From positions 4,156,001 through 4,220,000 of the forward strand of contig CM060732.1 in assembly GCA_030704615.1 (NCBI GenBank): a stretch of 64,000 nt of DNA. The letters run 5' to 3'. The first letter of the stretch is position 1. Each line of letters begins with the position of its first letter. Source of the DNA: Takakia lepidozioides. Lineage: Eukaryota; Streptophyta; Takakiopsida; Takakiales; Takakiaceae. This document shows, piece by piece, positions 22,829-33,436 of this stretch. The notes under the pieces are model-generated. The model saw only the letters and a list, made by a program, of their open reading frames with translations. It searched no databases and was not told the DNA's origin. The position numbers and the translations under genes were made by a program.

Positions 22829-23777
22829 AAATTGGGCTTCAGCTCATAGAATCGGTTTTGCGGGAGATTGCTCCGCCCTCCCCCTGATTGCCTTCTGCTC
22901 CTTGACTCTTGCAGGTGAAGGTGTCTGCTGCATTTGAATCTACACTGCACCCTTCTGCTTCATTCTCTTGGGGGGGGACGGCCTGGTCCGGTTCAAAAAC
23001 CAGTTCAAGGACGGGCTTCTTCTTCTTCGTCTTTGCTGGTCAAGGGGCCGACCCTTGTTGGTGATTCTTCATGAGCTTCAAACGCGAGTCTTTCTCTGGT
23101 GCTTTGAACTTCAAAGACTTGCCTTTCGAAGCCAAGTCCTTGAAACGCACAGGACTAAGCCCGCCAGGAAGACCCGTGCTCGTTGATCGGATGGGTGTGC
23201 GTGCTGCAGTTAGCTCCACGGATTTGTCTTGCGGCTCTTCAGATTCCTGCAATCTCTCCACCACCTCCACCTTTCAAGCTAGGCATGCAAACATCTTCTG
23301 CATTCAATTGTTCTATCATATAGTCTAACAATTGCACAACGAAAATGAGGGAGGGTTTCTGTGCTTAATCAGCTGCGCGCATCCCGATTGCACGGAGCTC
23401 TCAATGGGGGCTGGGTTGCCTGTGTTGCCTATTGCTGCACGATGACCATCTCCTCCTGAAGACGCATCTGCTTCTTCCCCTTCGACATTGGCCTTCATCC
23501 AAAGTACAACTAGCGGAGCTTGTGACGACGTCTCTTCTCTGGTGCATGAACTTCCTCCCTCTCAGGTTGGAGCATAAGAAGAGTAAAGACACGGAAAAGG
23601 GGCGAAGAGTGCAGATGGAAATGGCGCGATAGGGGTGACTGAGCAGACACGACAAAAGAAGATGAAACGGCGGTGATGCACCACTTGGGTTCGAAAGGCT
23701 AGGATGGAAGAGTCTCCTCGTGGACTATGCGTCATTACGAAATTCGAATTGTCAAAGGTACGCCTGCACTCTGCCAA
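22829..23777 (-). pseudogene. Element A: disordered N-terminal region of the ParB-like gene
   Basis: The frame 23,040-23,270 reads RTPIRSTSTGLPGG, SPVRFKDLASKGKSLKFK and matches element C at 48,679-48,873 (RTPSRSTSTGLPAG). It is Ser/Lys/Glu-rich and has no fold signature. Frames are broken between this piece and the ParB-like exon. The region up to 23,777 contains the probable 5' UTR and promoter, facing the palindrome array. Confidence 0.45.
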
Positions 23778-23933
23778 ACAAACCTAATTATCCAACAGTC
23801 AGGTCGCGCCGCCTCCTGCCACTTCAGCCAGCATGAGTGCAGACATCAAAATGCGGTGCCGAATTTCCGTTGGGCCACGTGTTCATATATCATGGCATTT
23901 CTGTCCCAGCGTCTGATGAGTTAGAGTGAAAAC

Positions 23934-25265
23934 GGAAATGCGGCGCCGCATTTTCGTTCTGGAAATTCAAAAGGTACGACTCGCACGGAAAGGTGCCGCA
24001 TTTCAGTTGCACTGTTTCATGATTTACAATCACAAAGGAAATGCGGCACCGCATTTCCGTTCCACTGTTACATACCTTACATGTTGGACGGAAATGCGGT
24101 GCCGCATTTCCCGCATTTCTGTTCTGGAAAGTATAAAGGTTTCCCCCGGACGGAAATGCGGTGCCGCGTTTCTGTTGCACTGTTTGATTGATTCCATGGA
24201 TAACGGAAATGCGGTACTCTACCTAACGGTAATAAGTTGTAGGCGAATTTCCTCTATAACACACATGTCGGATATACTTAAAGTTGTCGTGCGGTGCCGC
24301 ATTTCCATTGCACTGTTTGATTGATTCCATGGATAACGGAAATGCGGTACCGCATTTCCGTTCTGAAAATTCGGAAGATACGACTCCAACGGAAATACGG
24401 TCCCGCATTTTAGTTGCATTGTTTCATGATTTACAATCACAAAAGAAATGCGGCACCGCATTTCCGTTCCGAAAAGAATATTGGTTTCCCCCGGATGGAA
24501 ATGCGGTGCCGCGTTTCCGTTGCACTGTTTGATTGATTCCATGGATAACGAAAATGCGGTACCACATTTCCGTTCCACTATTGCATGTCGTACAAGTAGG
24601 ACGGAAATGCGGCACCGCATTTCCGTTTTGAAAATTCGGAAGGTACGACTCCAACGGAAATGCGGTGCCGCATCTCAGTTGCACTGTTTTATGATTTACA
24701 ATCACAACGGAAATGCGGCACTGCATTTCAGTTCCACTGTTACTTACCTTACTTGTTGGACGGAAATACGGTGCCGCATTTCCGTTGCACTGTTACAGTC
24801 CTTGCATGTTGGATGGAAATGAGTCGCCGCATTCCCGTTCTGGAAAATACAAAGGTTCACCTCGGACTGAAATGTGGTGCCGCATTTTCTCATCCAACAG
24901 CAATCGAAAGTAAGAGACCGGATGGAAACGCGGCACCGCATTTCTGTCCTCTGGATTCCATTGAAGGAGCCCGGACGGAAATGCGGCACCGCATTTCCGT
25001 TCTTCCCTATCCAAGGTGTCCCAGTCAACGGAAATGTGCCGTCGCTATTCTTTTCTATCGTGTCTTCCTAGTCCTAGTCGACCGAAATGCGATACCGCAT
25101 TTCCGTTCCACCATGTGCTTGCTTGTACGGTGGACTGAAATGCGCTACCGCATTTCTGTTCCAGCACTAGTTTGGTTTCCCCATTGACGGAAATACGGTG
25201 CTGCATTTTCGATCATAATCAGCGAGAGGACGATGTCAAACTGGAATGCGGCACCGCATTCCCGT
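23934..25265. repeat. Palindrome array A2 (~25 copies, ~53-bp period)
   Basis: About 25 copies of a 24-bp palindrome (half-site CGGAAATGCGGY followed by its reverse complement). In the regular part copies start near 24,337, 24,390, 24,443, 24,494, 24,548, 24,601, 24,653, 24,706, 24,759, 24,811, 24,863, 24,919, 24,972, 25,027, 25,080, 25,132, 25,187 and 25,240: a mean step of 53 bp, five DNA turns. Spacers of about 29 bp fall into a few recurring types (for example TTGCACTGTTTGATTGATTC). The array lies between the divergent ParB-like gene and the transposase, ending about 390 bp before the transposase ATG. Confidence 0.93.
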
Positions 25266-26890
25266 TCCGTCATGTGCAATGGGATGCATTGTTCCGAAAC
25301 AACACAATTGCGGCCTGTCTTAATGCGCAAGTTGGTCGTCTAATCGTTTTAACTAACAGTCTTGGCACTTGTCAGTGCGAATGTTCAGGTGTGCACCGAG
25401 AATACTGCTGGATCCACCCTCAGGAAAAACTGTCAGGAGATGTTATTTCGTCGCCGAAATGGCCATCATTGTTATACATACAGGATATGGAATCACACCT
25501 CCCACCTTCATGCATGTATCTTGAAACATTCTTTTCCACTTCAATGTGCGACTTCCAATTGTGGATGGCCTCCGCAGTTCCAATTACGTGGTGCCTGTGA
25601 GCCTTGGTGTGTCGCTATAGTGATCCTCGGACTTGCCAACTTCGTGCGGTGTTCGATGGCTCCCAATTCGTACGCTATGGTTTGCTGTCCTCCACAACTT
25701 GGGAGAGCCAGGATCCCAAACAAGGGAGGACTTTGCAGAGTGACTGAAACTTACCTTTGTTCCAAATTCAACCTCAAACCGGGCACATTTTATTTGGAAG
25801 AAGAAAGGAATGATGTTCCTGGACAGGTTGATGAGACCATTGTCGTGCTAGGTAACGACGGAGGTTGCGGAATCGAGTGGCACGTACCTCCATCAGACAC
25901 CATCTTGTACCGAGCTGTGGGAATACCCATTCCCTTTCCGAATCAGTTGTTTCCGACACCATCCACAAAGGAGTCGGGAAACCGACAGGCGGCCACTGCC
26001 AACAGAGAGGTATGCAAACCCGGTCCATTGTGCAGCTCCTATGGCAACATCACCTCGATGGTTCTCACTCCGAGCTGGCTGCTCTCGACTATGCCAAATT
26101 TCCTGTCAGGAAGGTAACGTATATGCCTCCCGAAGTCGATGGTAATGTGATCTTCAAGTTTCCACCTGTTACTTCGTCAAACAAAGCCTTAGGGATGTTA
26201 ACAGACATGGATCGAAAGCATGACGGACACCCCTGGTGTGTGACGAAGACTAGTAGCACGAAAATTGCTGATGGTGTTTGTGTACGATACGTCCTCTGTG
26301 CGGGGAAGCTGAGGTGCCTCAATCCCGCCTGCTTCCACTTTCTCTCCAAAGGAGGGCAGAGAAACGAGACGGATTGGACTGGCACAACCCATCATCCATT
26401 CATTGTCTCTAGCCAAGCTCCGGCGGGTACTTTCAAGTGCGCACATTGCAAAGAACCACCAACGTGCATGTCCATGTGCAAAGCCAAGCAATATTATGTA
26501 ATCCATTTGCTCCCGGACTTGACTAGAGCTTGCATACACGTTGGGGTCCACTGCCACCCCTTGGCGAGAGACAACATCCGGGAGGTTGTGCAGGAAACAC
26601 ACGACATCATAAAAGAGGAGGTGAAATTGAGCCCCGGAGCCAGACCAAAGCAGATTCAGCTCAAGGCAGCCCACAAGATTGCTATTGGCAAAATCATGTC
26701 TGAAGATGGTTCAGACCGAGTGCCCTTAAATGAAGAGGAGATGTTTGACCTGTTGGAGTCCGTCTCGCATGTTTGTAGTCCGAATGTGCGAAATCACATC
26801 GTATCTTGCAAACAGGAGTTCGGCCGGGGGTCAGACATGCACTCAATCCTAGAGGTGAAACAAAGGACTGGATATGACTACATCCAAGGT

Positions 26891-27466
26891 AGCAGGTTTC
26901 CAGGGCAAGGCAGCAAATCCGATCGTTGTTACATCTTTAAAATGTCAACGTGTGGGCCTGGGAGTGGAGTCGACTTGGTCACTCGCATGACAACTGGAAA
27001 CTTGTCGAATGCTTGGGTGATATTTGACCACATCAAGCGAATTACAAACCATCAGTGGGTGACCATCGGTGCGCATATTTATGACTATCACTCCAAGAGG
27101 CTCATGACGATTGCAATCTACGAGATGAAAGGGGAGGACACATAGTCGGAGATGCATCTATGGGAGGGCATAAACGAGAGTAGGTTTATAGGGCAAGGCA
27201 GCGAATCCGATCGTTGTTACATCTTTAAAATGTCAACGTGTGGGCCTGGGAATGGAGTCGACTTGGTCACTCGCATGACAACTGGAAACTTGTCGAATGC
27301 TTGGGTGATGTTTGACCACATCAAGCGAATTACAAACCATCAGTGGGTGACCATCGGTGCACATGTTTATGACTATCACTCCAAGAGGCTCATGACGATT
27401 GCAATCTGCGAGATGAAAGGGGAGGACACACAGTCGGAGATGCATCTGTGGGAGGGCATAAACGAG
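26891..27466. repeat. In-gene tandem duplication in transposase A (~288 bp unit)
   Basis: 26,891-27,178 and 27,179-27,466 are near-identical; both begin GTAGCAGGTTTCCAGGGC or its variant and end GGGAGGGCATAAACGAG. Both encode the FKMSTCGPGSGVDL to KGEDT segment. The first copy ends in a TAG where the second has CAG. Copy B of the transposase has a single unit, so the duplication is specific to element A. Confidence 0.85.
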
Positions 27467-28937
27467 CAGATGGCAAGGGCGGGTTTGCCAGAGCCCAATT
27501 TCAGGGGATTCATGGCAGACAACGCTCAGGCCAACTGGGCAGCGGTGCGGCGTGTGTACGGTGAGGACCCCAATGTTCCAATGGAGGGGAAAGAGAGATC
27601 CCGTGGATTCTATTGGATGTAGAGTCTATCTCACTACACTACCGAATTTGTTGCTAGCTCATTCCAAGCTGAACACTGTGTCCTTTGTATGGCATGGAAG
27701 GATGCACCCACATTTGATGACGTGGAGGTTAAGTTTGCTATCATCGAGGCTTGGTGGAACACGTCAGGTGCAGTGGAGACAACCAATCTGGGAGCCTTGC
27801 ACAGCTGGTTGGGGTGGTGGCATTTCCGGTATTGACAGTTCGGACAATACATGCGGGAGGTATGATGCCAGACTTTTCTTGCAATTATCGTTCTATTACG
27901 GACCTTTCTATTTTTCCCTCACCATTGTTTCTGTCCTTGTAGGAGCGGTGCCTGGATTCCGACACGGACATGCCAAACACGAATATGGAAAAATCAGTCC
28001 ACTCCTCCTGGCGAGCGTCTTCTGCCGCACATCTGGTGGACTTAGTGACGGCCACAACGGAGGACATTGACAGAGCAATCATGCAGCAAGCCAGATACTA
28101 CAAGTTCCTGAGCGGGAAACAATGGGGCTTTGGGCCGGACAGGGAGAAATTGTTGGTACGAACAGCTTCAAGGTCGAAGAATCCACTAAAATGGGCAACA
28201 ACGTTGTGAGAGAAGATGAAAGGGACGCCTCTGCACCGCAGAGGTGAACACCTAGAGGGGGACGTCCGTACTCGCCCTGTGAGGCGGAGGATTGAAGAGG
28301 AACTCGGGTGCGAAGAGGATTCCTGGAGATCCGTTAGGAACATTCGGACAGCACCTCGAGGTCCCATCATGTTGCCGCACAACGTGTCTTCCAGCAATGG
28401 AAGCCCAAGAGTTTCTAGATTGTCATCGCCTTCAAGCGGGGATTCCGTGCGAGAAATTCCCACCGCTCGTTTGCCCCAGATTCCGCCCGCTGTTATGCAG
28501 TATGGCCAAGCCATTGTGGAGACGACTGTGTCTGCGTCACAGTGGAGAATTGCTCGCACAAGGCCGGCGTTTCGAGGCAGGTGTTCCGTAATTCGAGTAG
28601 ATACACGGCAACAATGTTTAGAGATGATAAGGAGGAATCCACATGGGGCTATCCCTGCTCCTACTTTTACAGGAAGATTTGTCCATGCAAAGTTTTCGGA
28701 GGCAACAACTACCCAGTTTTGGTTCTGTAGGCATGACATCATGACTTGCGTGTATGGAAAGCCCAAGTACGGCATACAAACAATGCCAGAGGCTCCCCCG
28801 GTGTGGCCGGTGGAACCAGGATGCGATCTGAGTCAAGTTGAGGCCGACGCCCTTACTGCCGCAGGATTTTGGATGGTGCAGCGCACTGACGTCCCCAAAC
28901 AACCATTTCCGCTTCCATAGCCTCCACCACCGACCCC

Positions 28938-29349
28938 TGTGAGAGCAAGAACAATGGGACGCAACAACTCTAAGCATCCTACACACCATTGGGGGAAACC
29001 GAAGAGGCGGCGACCTCCCTCAAAAGTGAACGAGACAAGGATGGGGAATGCACTTCGGATGAATTGTACAATCCAGAGCTCAACAAAAGTGCCCCCATCA
29101 GGCTTCAGACGTGTGTATCAGATGGCCACGGCAGGCTCAGCTGTCCGCAATGAGGTGTACACCTGCAATTGCACCGACTTCCAGATCATGGCAAACAAGG
29201 GGGCATCATACTGCCCTTGCAAGCATCTATACTACGTGTACCTAAAGAAACTCCGGTGTAATTCCACAACTCATCACTTCTTACATGCACCAGGGTTGAA
29301 CCCCCAAGAGGTGTACACTCTTCTGAATATGGATCCAGGGGACCAATGA
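28938..29349 (+). CDS. Transposase A C-terminus: SWIM zinc finger
   Basis: The frame carries VNETRMGNALRMNC, RVYQMATAGSAVRNEVYTC, then CNCTDF...SYCPCKHLYYVYLKKL: the CxC...CxH ligand pattern of a SWIM domain. It ends TAA/TGA-side after LNMDPGDQ. SWIM fingers are standard at the C-terminus of MULE and FHY3/FAR1-type transposases, where they bind DNA or partner proteins. The corresponding position in the 2-kb derivative has lost the CxC end through frameshift. Confidence 0.75.
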
Positions 29350-29597
29350 GCTTGGCTTGCGGGCGCCCATCCTTTTCGGAGTTTCAGTTATAGTAGAACT
29401 ATACTGCTGCAAGTACCTTTGAATTTTGGCCACAGAAAGATTCGACTTATGTCTTGCCTACCAGTAACCTGTTTTGCTCGAATATCAATAATACTATGTC
29501 ATTCACTTCTGTTTCCACGTGCTTGTATTTTTGTTTGTTGGAGGGTTCCTGTTTTTCTGCTCTCCCAAACTTTGCAATCCTCATTTGACCCCCGACA

Positions 29598-29620
29598 AAG
29601 AAATGCGGCACCGCATTTCC
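29598..29620. repeat. Isolated palindrome copy downstream of transposase A
   Basis: A single GAAATGCGGCACCGCATTTC copy about 250 bp after the transposase stop, matching the array consensus. It marks the element's right subterminal region just before the gypsy copy begins. Confidence 0.8.
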
Positions 29621-29711
29621 AAGTAACGTCGTAGGTACTGGTAGTTGCGGCCTTTGTATTGATTTGGCAAGTGACACGCCAATTTTTTGAAGGCCCTACA
29701 GATATAGTGAC

Positions 29712-31334
29712 ATGGAGAGGTCATTGATCCAGTCACGGACTATGGAGTTGTTCGAAGCTGGATTGGTGGAGTTGTCAGGCAAGGAGTATGCCTCGGCAAC
29801 GGTGATACCAGCTAAGAAGGATATCTATGGCAATTGGACAGAAAGAAGGATGTGTGGGGACTATCGTCCTGTGAACCGTCAGACTAAGTCTGATAGATAT
29901 GCTATGCCAACTCCAGAGGAAATCTTTGATGCCATTGGGCATGCAAAGGTGTTTAGCACATTGGACTTGCGATCGGGTTATCACCAGTTGCCAATCAAAG
30001 AGGCTGATAAGCAAAAGACGGCATTATGGGGGATTGACCAACATGGGAATGATTGTTTGTACCAATGGCGCTTCCTACCATTTGGGTTGAAGAATGCTCC
30101 TACAGAGTTTCAGAGGGTCATGGATAAGATTCTTGCAGGGCTAGACTTTGCCCGGTGCTACATTGATGACATCATCATCTTTAGTGCCAAGATTGAGGAG
30201 AATGAGAGACACCTTCAGGTGGTGTTTGAGCGCTTGAGGGCGCATGGATTGAAACTGCACCCTGGAAAATGCAAGTTCTTCCACGATCAGATTGAGTATC
30301 TGGGCCACATGATATATCCTAGAGGATTGGGTGTTCAACAGACAAAGGTGGAGGCCATTGCACGCATTCCACACCCCATAGATGTAAGCAGAGTTCGTGC
30401 TTTCATGGGGTTGGCAAACTACTATCGTCGGTTTGTCAAGGGATTTAGCAGCATTGCGAAGGCTCTTACCAAGTTGACCAAGGTGGGTCAGGAGTGGCAG
30501 TGGGAGGAGGAGCAAGAGAAAGCCTTTGATGAACTCAAGGCTCGATTGACTCCTGCACCTATTCTGAGGTGGCCTATTCGGGGGCGGCCTTTCCAGCTAC
30601 ATACGGATTGGAGTATGTTGGGGATTGGAGCAGTGCTCATACAGGTGGATGATGAGGGAAGAGAGTTCGTAGTGGCATATGTTAGCCGCTTGAACAATGA
30701 TGTTGAGGCAAAGTATAGCTCATATGAAGGGGAGTATCTAGCTGTAGTATGGGCAGTGGCACATTTTAGATGCTACCTCTGTGGCAATCTCTTCACCCTT
30801 GTCACCGATCACCAACCATTGAAGTGGTTGATGGAGTCAGACAAGCTTACAGGGAAGCTTGCACGGTGGGCGTTTATGCTTCAAGAGTACAACTTCCAGG
30901 TGGTGCATCGAGCCGGTATAGTCAATCGAGATGCAGATGGGTTGAGTCGTAATCCATGCACGAGCGAGCATGATGATACTGGAGCTCGGTGGCATGGTGA
31001 GACGGATGAGGAGATGGTACCAGGATGGCATGCATCTGCCTTTTTGTGCATCCTAGCAATGGGAGCTCAAGCTGGTCCATCCCAAAGGATTGGTCATGTA
31101 GATGGTGTGCATGAAGATCTGGAGATCAGTGAGGAGCTTGGTGGTGCTAAGGATGTGCATGAAGATGCAGCAGTGTTGGCCTACGTTCATACCGGAGAGA
31201 CAACAGCGAGTGTGACTGCGAAGGAGAGAGATCAGATCCTACAACGAGCCAAGAGGTTCAAGTGGGAGGGGACTCACCTACTCCGTGTATGGGAAGATGG
31301 ACGAGTGAGGATTGTGCCTCATCCAATACAATGA
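29712..31334 (+). CDS. Gypsy copy 1 polyprotein: reverse transcriptase and RNase H
   Basis: A 540-codon frame. It shows the RT fingers (ERRMCGDYRPVNRQTKSD), motif A (STLDLRSGYHQ), the LPFGLKNAP block, the catalytic YIDDIIIF box and the thumb (GLANYYRRFVKGF). The RNase H part has LHTDWSMLGIGAV, KYSSYEGEYLAVVWA and VTDHQPLKWL. A tether follows up to the integrase zinc region. All RT catalytic aspartates are present. The frame ends at a TGA just before LVHHAHEELGHFG of the integrase. It begins without the upstream methyltransferase and protease because the copy is truncated. Confidence 0.92.
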   Translation: MERSLIQSRTMELFEAGLVELSGKEYASATVIPAKKDIYGNWTERRMCGDYRPVNRQTKSDRYAMPTPEEIFDAIGHAKVFSTLDLRSGYHQLPIKEADKQKTALWGIDQHGNDCLYQWRFLPFGLKNAPTEFQRVMDKILAGLDFARCYIDDIIIFSAKIEENERHLQVVFERLRAHGLKLHPGKCKFFHDQIEYLGHMIYPRGLGVQQTKVEAIARIPHPIDVSRVRAFMGLANYYRRFVKGFSSIAKALTKLTKVGQEWQWEEEQEKAFDELKARLTPAPILRWPIRGRPFQLHTDWSMLGIGAVLIQVDDEGREFVVAYVSRLNNDVEAKYSSYEGEYLAVVWAVAHFRCYLCGNLFTLVTDHQPLKWLMESDKLTGKLARWAFMLQEYNFQVVHRAGIVNRDADGLSRNPCTSEHDDTGARWHGETDEEMVPGWHASAFLCILAMGAQAGPSQRIGHVDGVHEDLEISEELGGAKDVHEDAAVLAYVHTGETTASVTAKERDQILQRAKRFKWEGTHLLRVWEDGRVRIVPHPIQ

Positions 31335-32344
31335 GCGCAATTGGTACACCATGCCCATGAGGAGTTGGGACATTTTGGGGTGCGGCGCACTCATAGTTTG
31401 CTGCAAGGGCAGTACTGGTGGCGGGGCATGCACACGGATGTGCAGCAATTAGTGGCAAGATGCATGGTGTGTGATAGAGTGCGGGTTTCTTTCAACGCCC
31501 CTACTCCACAATTGCATCATTTACCATTATGGGTTTGGGCTATTGTTGGAGCCTTGACTTTGTAGGCCCATTGCTACTAACCATTCGCCATAACAAGTAT
31601 GTGCTGGTGATGGTGGAACATTTCTCCAAATGGATTGAACTGGTGGCATTGCCTGACAAGGCAAGTGATGGAGCTGCATATGCATTCTTAGATCGAGTAC
31701 TTAGCCAATTTGGTGCTCCAGCTGAGGTACTCATGGACCAGGGGAGAGAGTTCTTGGGGGAGTTTCAGGCTTTGTGTGAGCAAGCCTTGATAGACCACCG
31801 CACTACTTCTCGGAATCATCCCGAGGCTGATGGCTTGGCGGAGAGAGTTGTTCAGACAATCAAGAGAGGCTTGCGCAAGTATGGCTTGCAGAAGGGACAC
31901 TTAGGGGATTGGGACCTTCAGCTACCTTGGTTGGCCATGGGCTACATGTTTAACAAGCAAGCATCACTTGCCTCGTTCTCACCTTACTTTCTTCTCTTCG
32001 GCCGAGAGCCAAATTTGCCTGCATCTATTCACAGGGAGGCTGCAGTAGTCCTCAACCTTGATGATCCGGATGTGTGGACACAAGCATGTGCCCAGCGGGC
32101 ACAGTTGTTCAAGAGAGTCATGCCTATGGCTTTTGAGAACCTTGCTATTGCCCAACACCGAGACACATTGAGGTATGTCACCATACGTGGAGGCGGATAT
32201 CAACCGGGTGTTTGGAGATTCAACCCTGGGGACTATGTGTATCTGCAGCAGACAGCGCCTACGACCTTGGATGTCACAGCAGGACGTGTGATTCTAAGGG
32301 TCAAGGAGGTGTTATCTTCAGGAGTGTTGATTCTGGAAGGTTGA
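31335..32344 (+). pseudogene. Gypsy copy 1 integrase
   Basis: The zinc region HAHEELGHFG...CMVC lies in frame 31,341-31,565. A frameshift moves the catalytic core to 31,529-32,344: WSLDFVGPL (first Asp), MDQGREF (second Asp) and EADGLAERVVQTIKRG (Glu), a full DDE triad. The GPY/F-like end has GDYVYLQQTAPTTLDV and RVILRVKEVL. A TGA at 32,342 separates it from the PHD finger. This copy keeps the second Asp that gypsy copy 2 lost. Confidence 0.9.
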
Positions 32345-32602
32345 GATGGCATGGTATGGAAGGATCATGTGCGCAATTGTGCGCCATGTCACCTCCCACA
32401 TATGGATGGGAGGATAGAACCCAACCTTGCAGTGGTACGTGCAGGTTTGCGTTGCATGCTATGTGGGCATGCGGGTGGCACCGCAACCATGTTGGTGTGT
32501 GACAAATGCTCAAGGGGGTGGCACATGGGATGTTTAACACCGCCACTTGAGGAGGTTCCTAGTGGAGAGTGGTTGTGTCCACGATGCCTTGGAGAGAGGT
32601 AG
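32345..32602 (+). CDS. Gypsy copy 1: C-terminal PHD finger
   Basis: After NCAPCHLP the frame has LRCMLCG...MLVCDKCSRGWHMGCL...GEWLCPRCLG: CxxC, CxxC, HxxC, CxxC, the Cys4-His-Cys3 pattern of a PHD finger with its conserved Trp two residues before the last CxxC. PHD fingers read histone tails, commonly H3K4 state, so this probably guides integration to chromatin of a given state. Gypsy copy 2 has the same domain in frame with the integrase, which shows it is part of the element. Confidence 0.88.
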   Translation, partial: DGMVWKDHVRNCAPCHLPHMDGRIEPNLAVVRAGLRCMLCGHAGGTATMLVCDKCSRGWHMGCLTPPLEEVPSGEWLCPRCLGER

Positions 32603-32858
32603 TGGGCATGGCAATGGGGAGGCTGACAAGTGATCCAAGGTCTAGCTAGTGGGGCTTCAATGCCATGGATACTCAACTGAAGATCATGGATTGCAGGAAG
32701 GCGACTAATGATGGGGCTACTTTTGCACCCGGCCTCTTGATCTATCGATTTTAGATGTTGGGACTTGTGTGATTGAAGACCAAGCGATGATCTTATTGAG
32801 ATGGATACTTGTCCACTATCCGGTGTTAGAGGGACCTAATCACCAGCTAGGGGGCTGA

Positions 32859-33389
32859 TTGTGGCATAGCTTTCTAGGATTATATGCTTAGAATGTGTGG
32901 TGGACAGCGATGTATGTTGTGGCACGATGCTTAGGTGCACGACAGCTGTCATGGTTTTAGTCATGGTTAACTAAAAACTAGGACATTTTGGATATTTATA
33001 TTTGTATTTTGTGTGTTGGGACTTCATTTGGTCTCATATGCCAAGTGAGGTGTCAAGCCTCACTTGGAACATGGGAAAGGGGTTTTCCCCTTGTGAGTGT
33101 TGAGGAGGGCTCATCTTCTTGTAGTTGAGCCTCCATGAGCTTCTCTTACCTCTATAGCTCTAGGTATTGAGAGGGAGTGTGTTGAGGGTTTTGTAGGGTG
33201 GATTCTCTTAGCAAGGGTGCCCTTGGCTTGACTTAGTTTATGTGATATAGTGGATTTCACTTGGAAGGACTAGGGCTTGTTCTTAGTGTGATTGCTTCAT
33301 GCTTTGTGGCATAGCTTTCTAGGATTGTATGCTTAGAATGTGTGGTGGACAGCGATGTATGTTGTGGCACGATGCTTAGGTGCACGACA
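32859..33389. repeat. Gypsy copy 1 3' repeats B1-A2-B2
   Basis: After the polypurine tract (GCTAGGGGGCTGA) comes B1 (32,859-32,944, TTGTGGCATAGC...GCACGACA). Then GC and A2 (about 32,947-33,303, starting TGTCATGG), then B2 (33,304-33,389), nearly identical to B1. B1-A2-B2 is the same order as in gypsy copy 2, although the sequences have diverged. Confidence 0.8.
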
Positions 33390-33436
33390 CCTCTAACATT
33401 ATCCCTCCCCCTCTCAATAAGCCGTGTCCTCACGGT

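Larger units (their letters stand above)
25656..29349 (+). pseudogene. Element A transposase (DDE type with C-terminal SWIM finger), decayed
   Basis: Start ATG at 25,656 (MAPNSY), shared with element C at 63,528. The N-terminal region has CCPPQLGRA, YLCSKFNLKPG and HVPPSDTILYRAVG. Next is a Cys/His-rich part (HPWCVTKT, CLNPACFHF, FKCAHC, CIHVGVHCH). The presumed catalytic core carries AHIYDYHSKRLMTIAI, then FMADNAQANWAAVRRVYG (second Asp), then after an intron TNMEKSVHSSW, where copy B has TNMAESVHSSW (Glu). The C-terminus has a SWIM finger. This arrangement resembles Mutator-like (MULE/FAR1) transposases; superfamily assignment is tentative. In-frame stops lie near 27,143, 27,620, 28,207 and 28,918, and one region is tandemly duplicated. 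This copy's acidic residue in the TNMEK motif is shifted. Confidence 0.65.
19722..29655. mobile_element. Large DNA transposon copy A
   Basis: The left end has the terminal repeat CTATTTCATGAGC (19,733-19,745) preceded by CAGGGGGG, shared with the 2-kb derivative at 37,912. Inside lie minus-strand remnants of the ParB-like gene, palindrome arrays at 21,405-22,010 and 23,934-25,265, and a plus-strand DDE/SWIM transposase starting at 25,656. The methyltransferase part of the minus-strand gene is absent. Two ParB-like N-terminal regions and two arrays suggest rearrangement or insertion of one copy in another. The right end is lost where gypsy copy 1 begins. Non-autonomous in its present state. 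Confidence 0.7.
29655..33389 (+). mobile_element. Ty3/gypsy retrotransposon copy 1, 5'-truncated
   Basis: Homology to gypsy copy 2 starts at about 29,655 (GTATTGATTTGG, matching 58,512) in the region just before reverse transcriptase. It continues through RT, RNase H, integrase, PHD finger, polypurine tract and the 3' repeat structure, ending ...CACGACA at 33,389. Gag, protease, the methyltransferase and the 5' end are absent. The ORF is broken at 31,332 (TGA), near 31,540 (frameshift) and at 32,342 (TGA). It lies against element A on the left. Confidence 0.88.

Noticed and set aside
23890-25330. Many short open frames on both strands with repeated peptides such as NAVPHFR and RKCGAAFP
   Set aside because: They are translations of the palindrome array. 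The same peptides arise in several frames and on both strands, and no frame is conserved between arrays.
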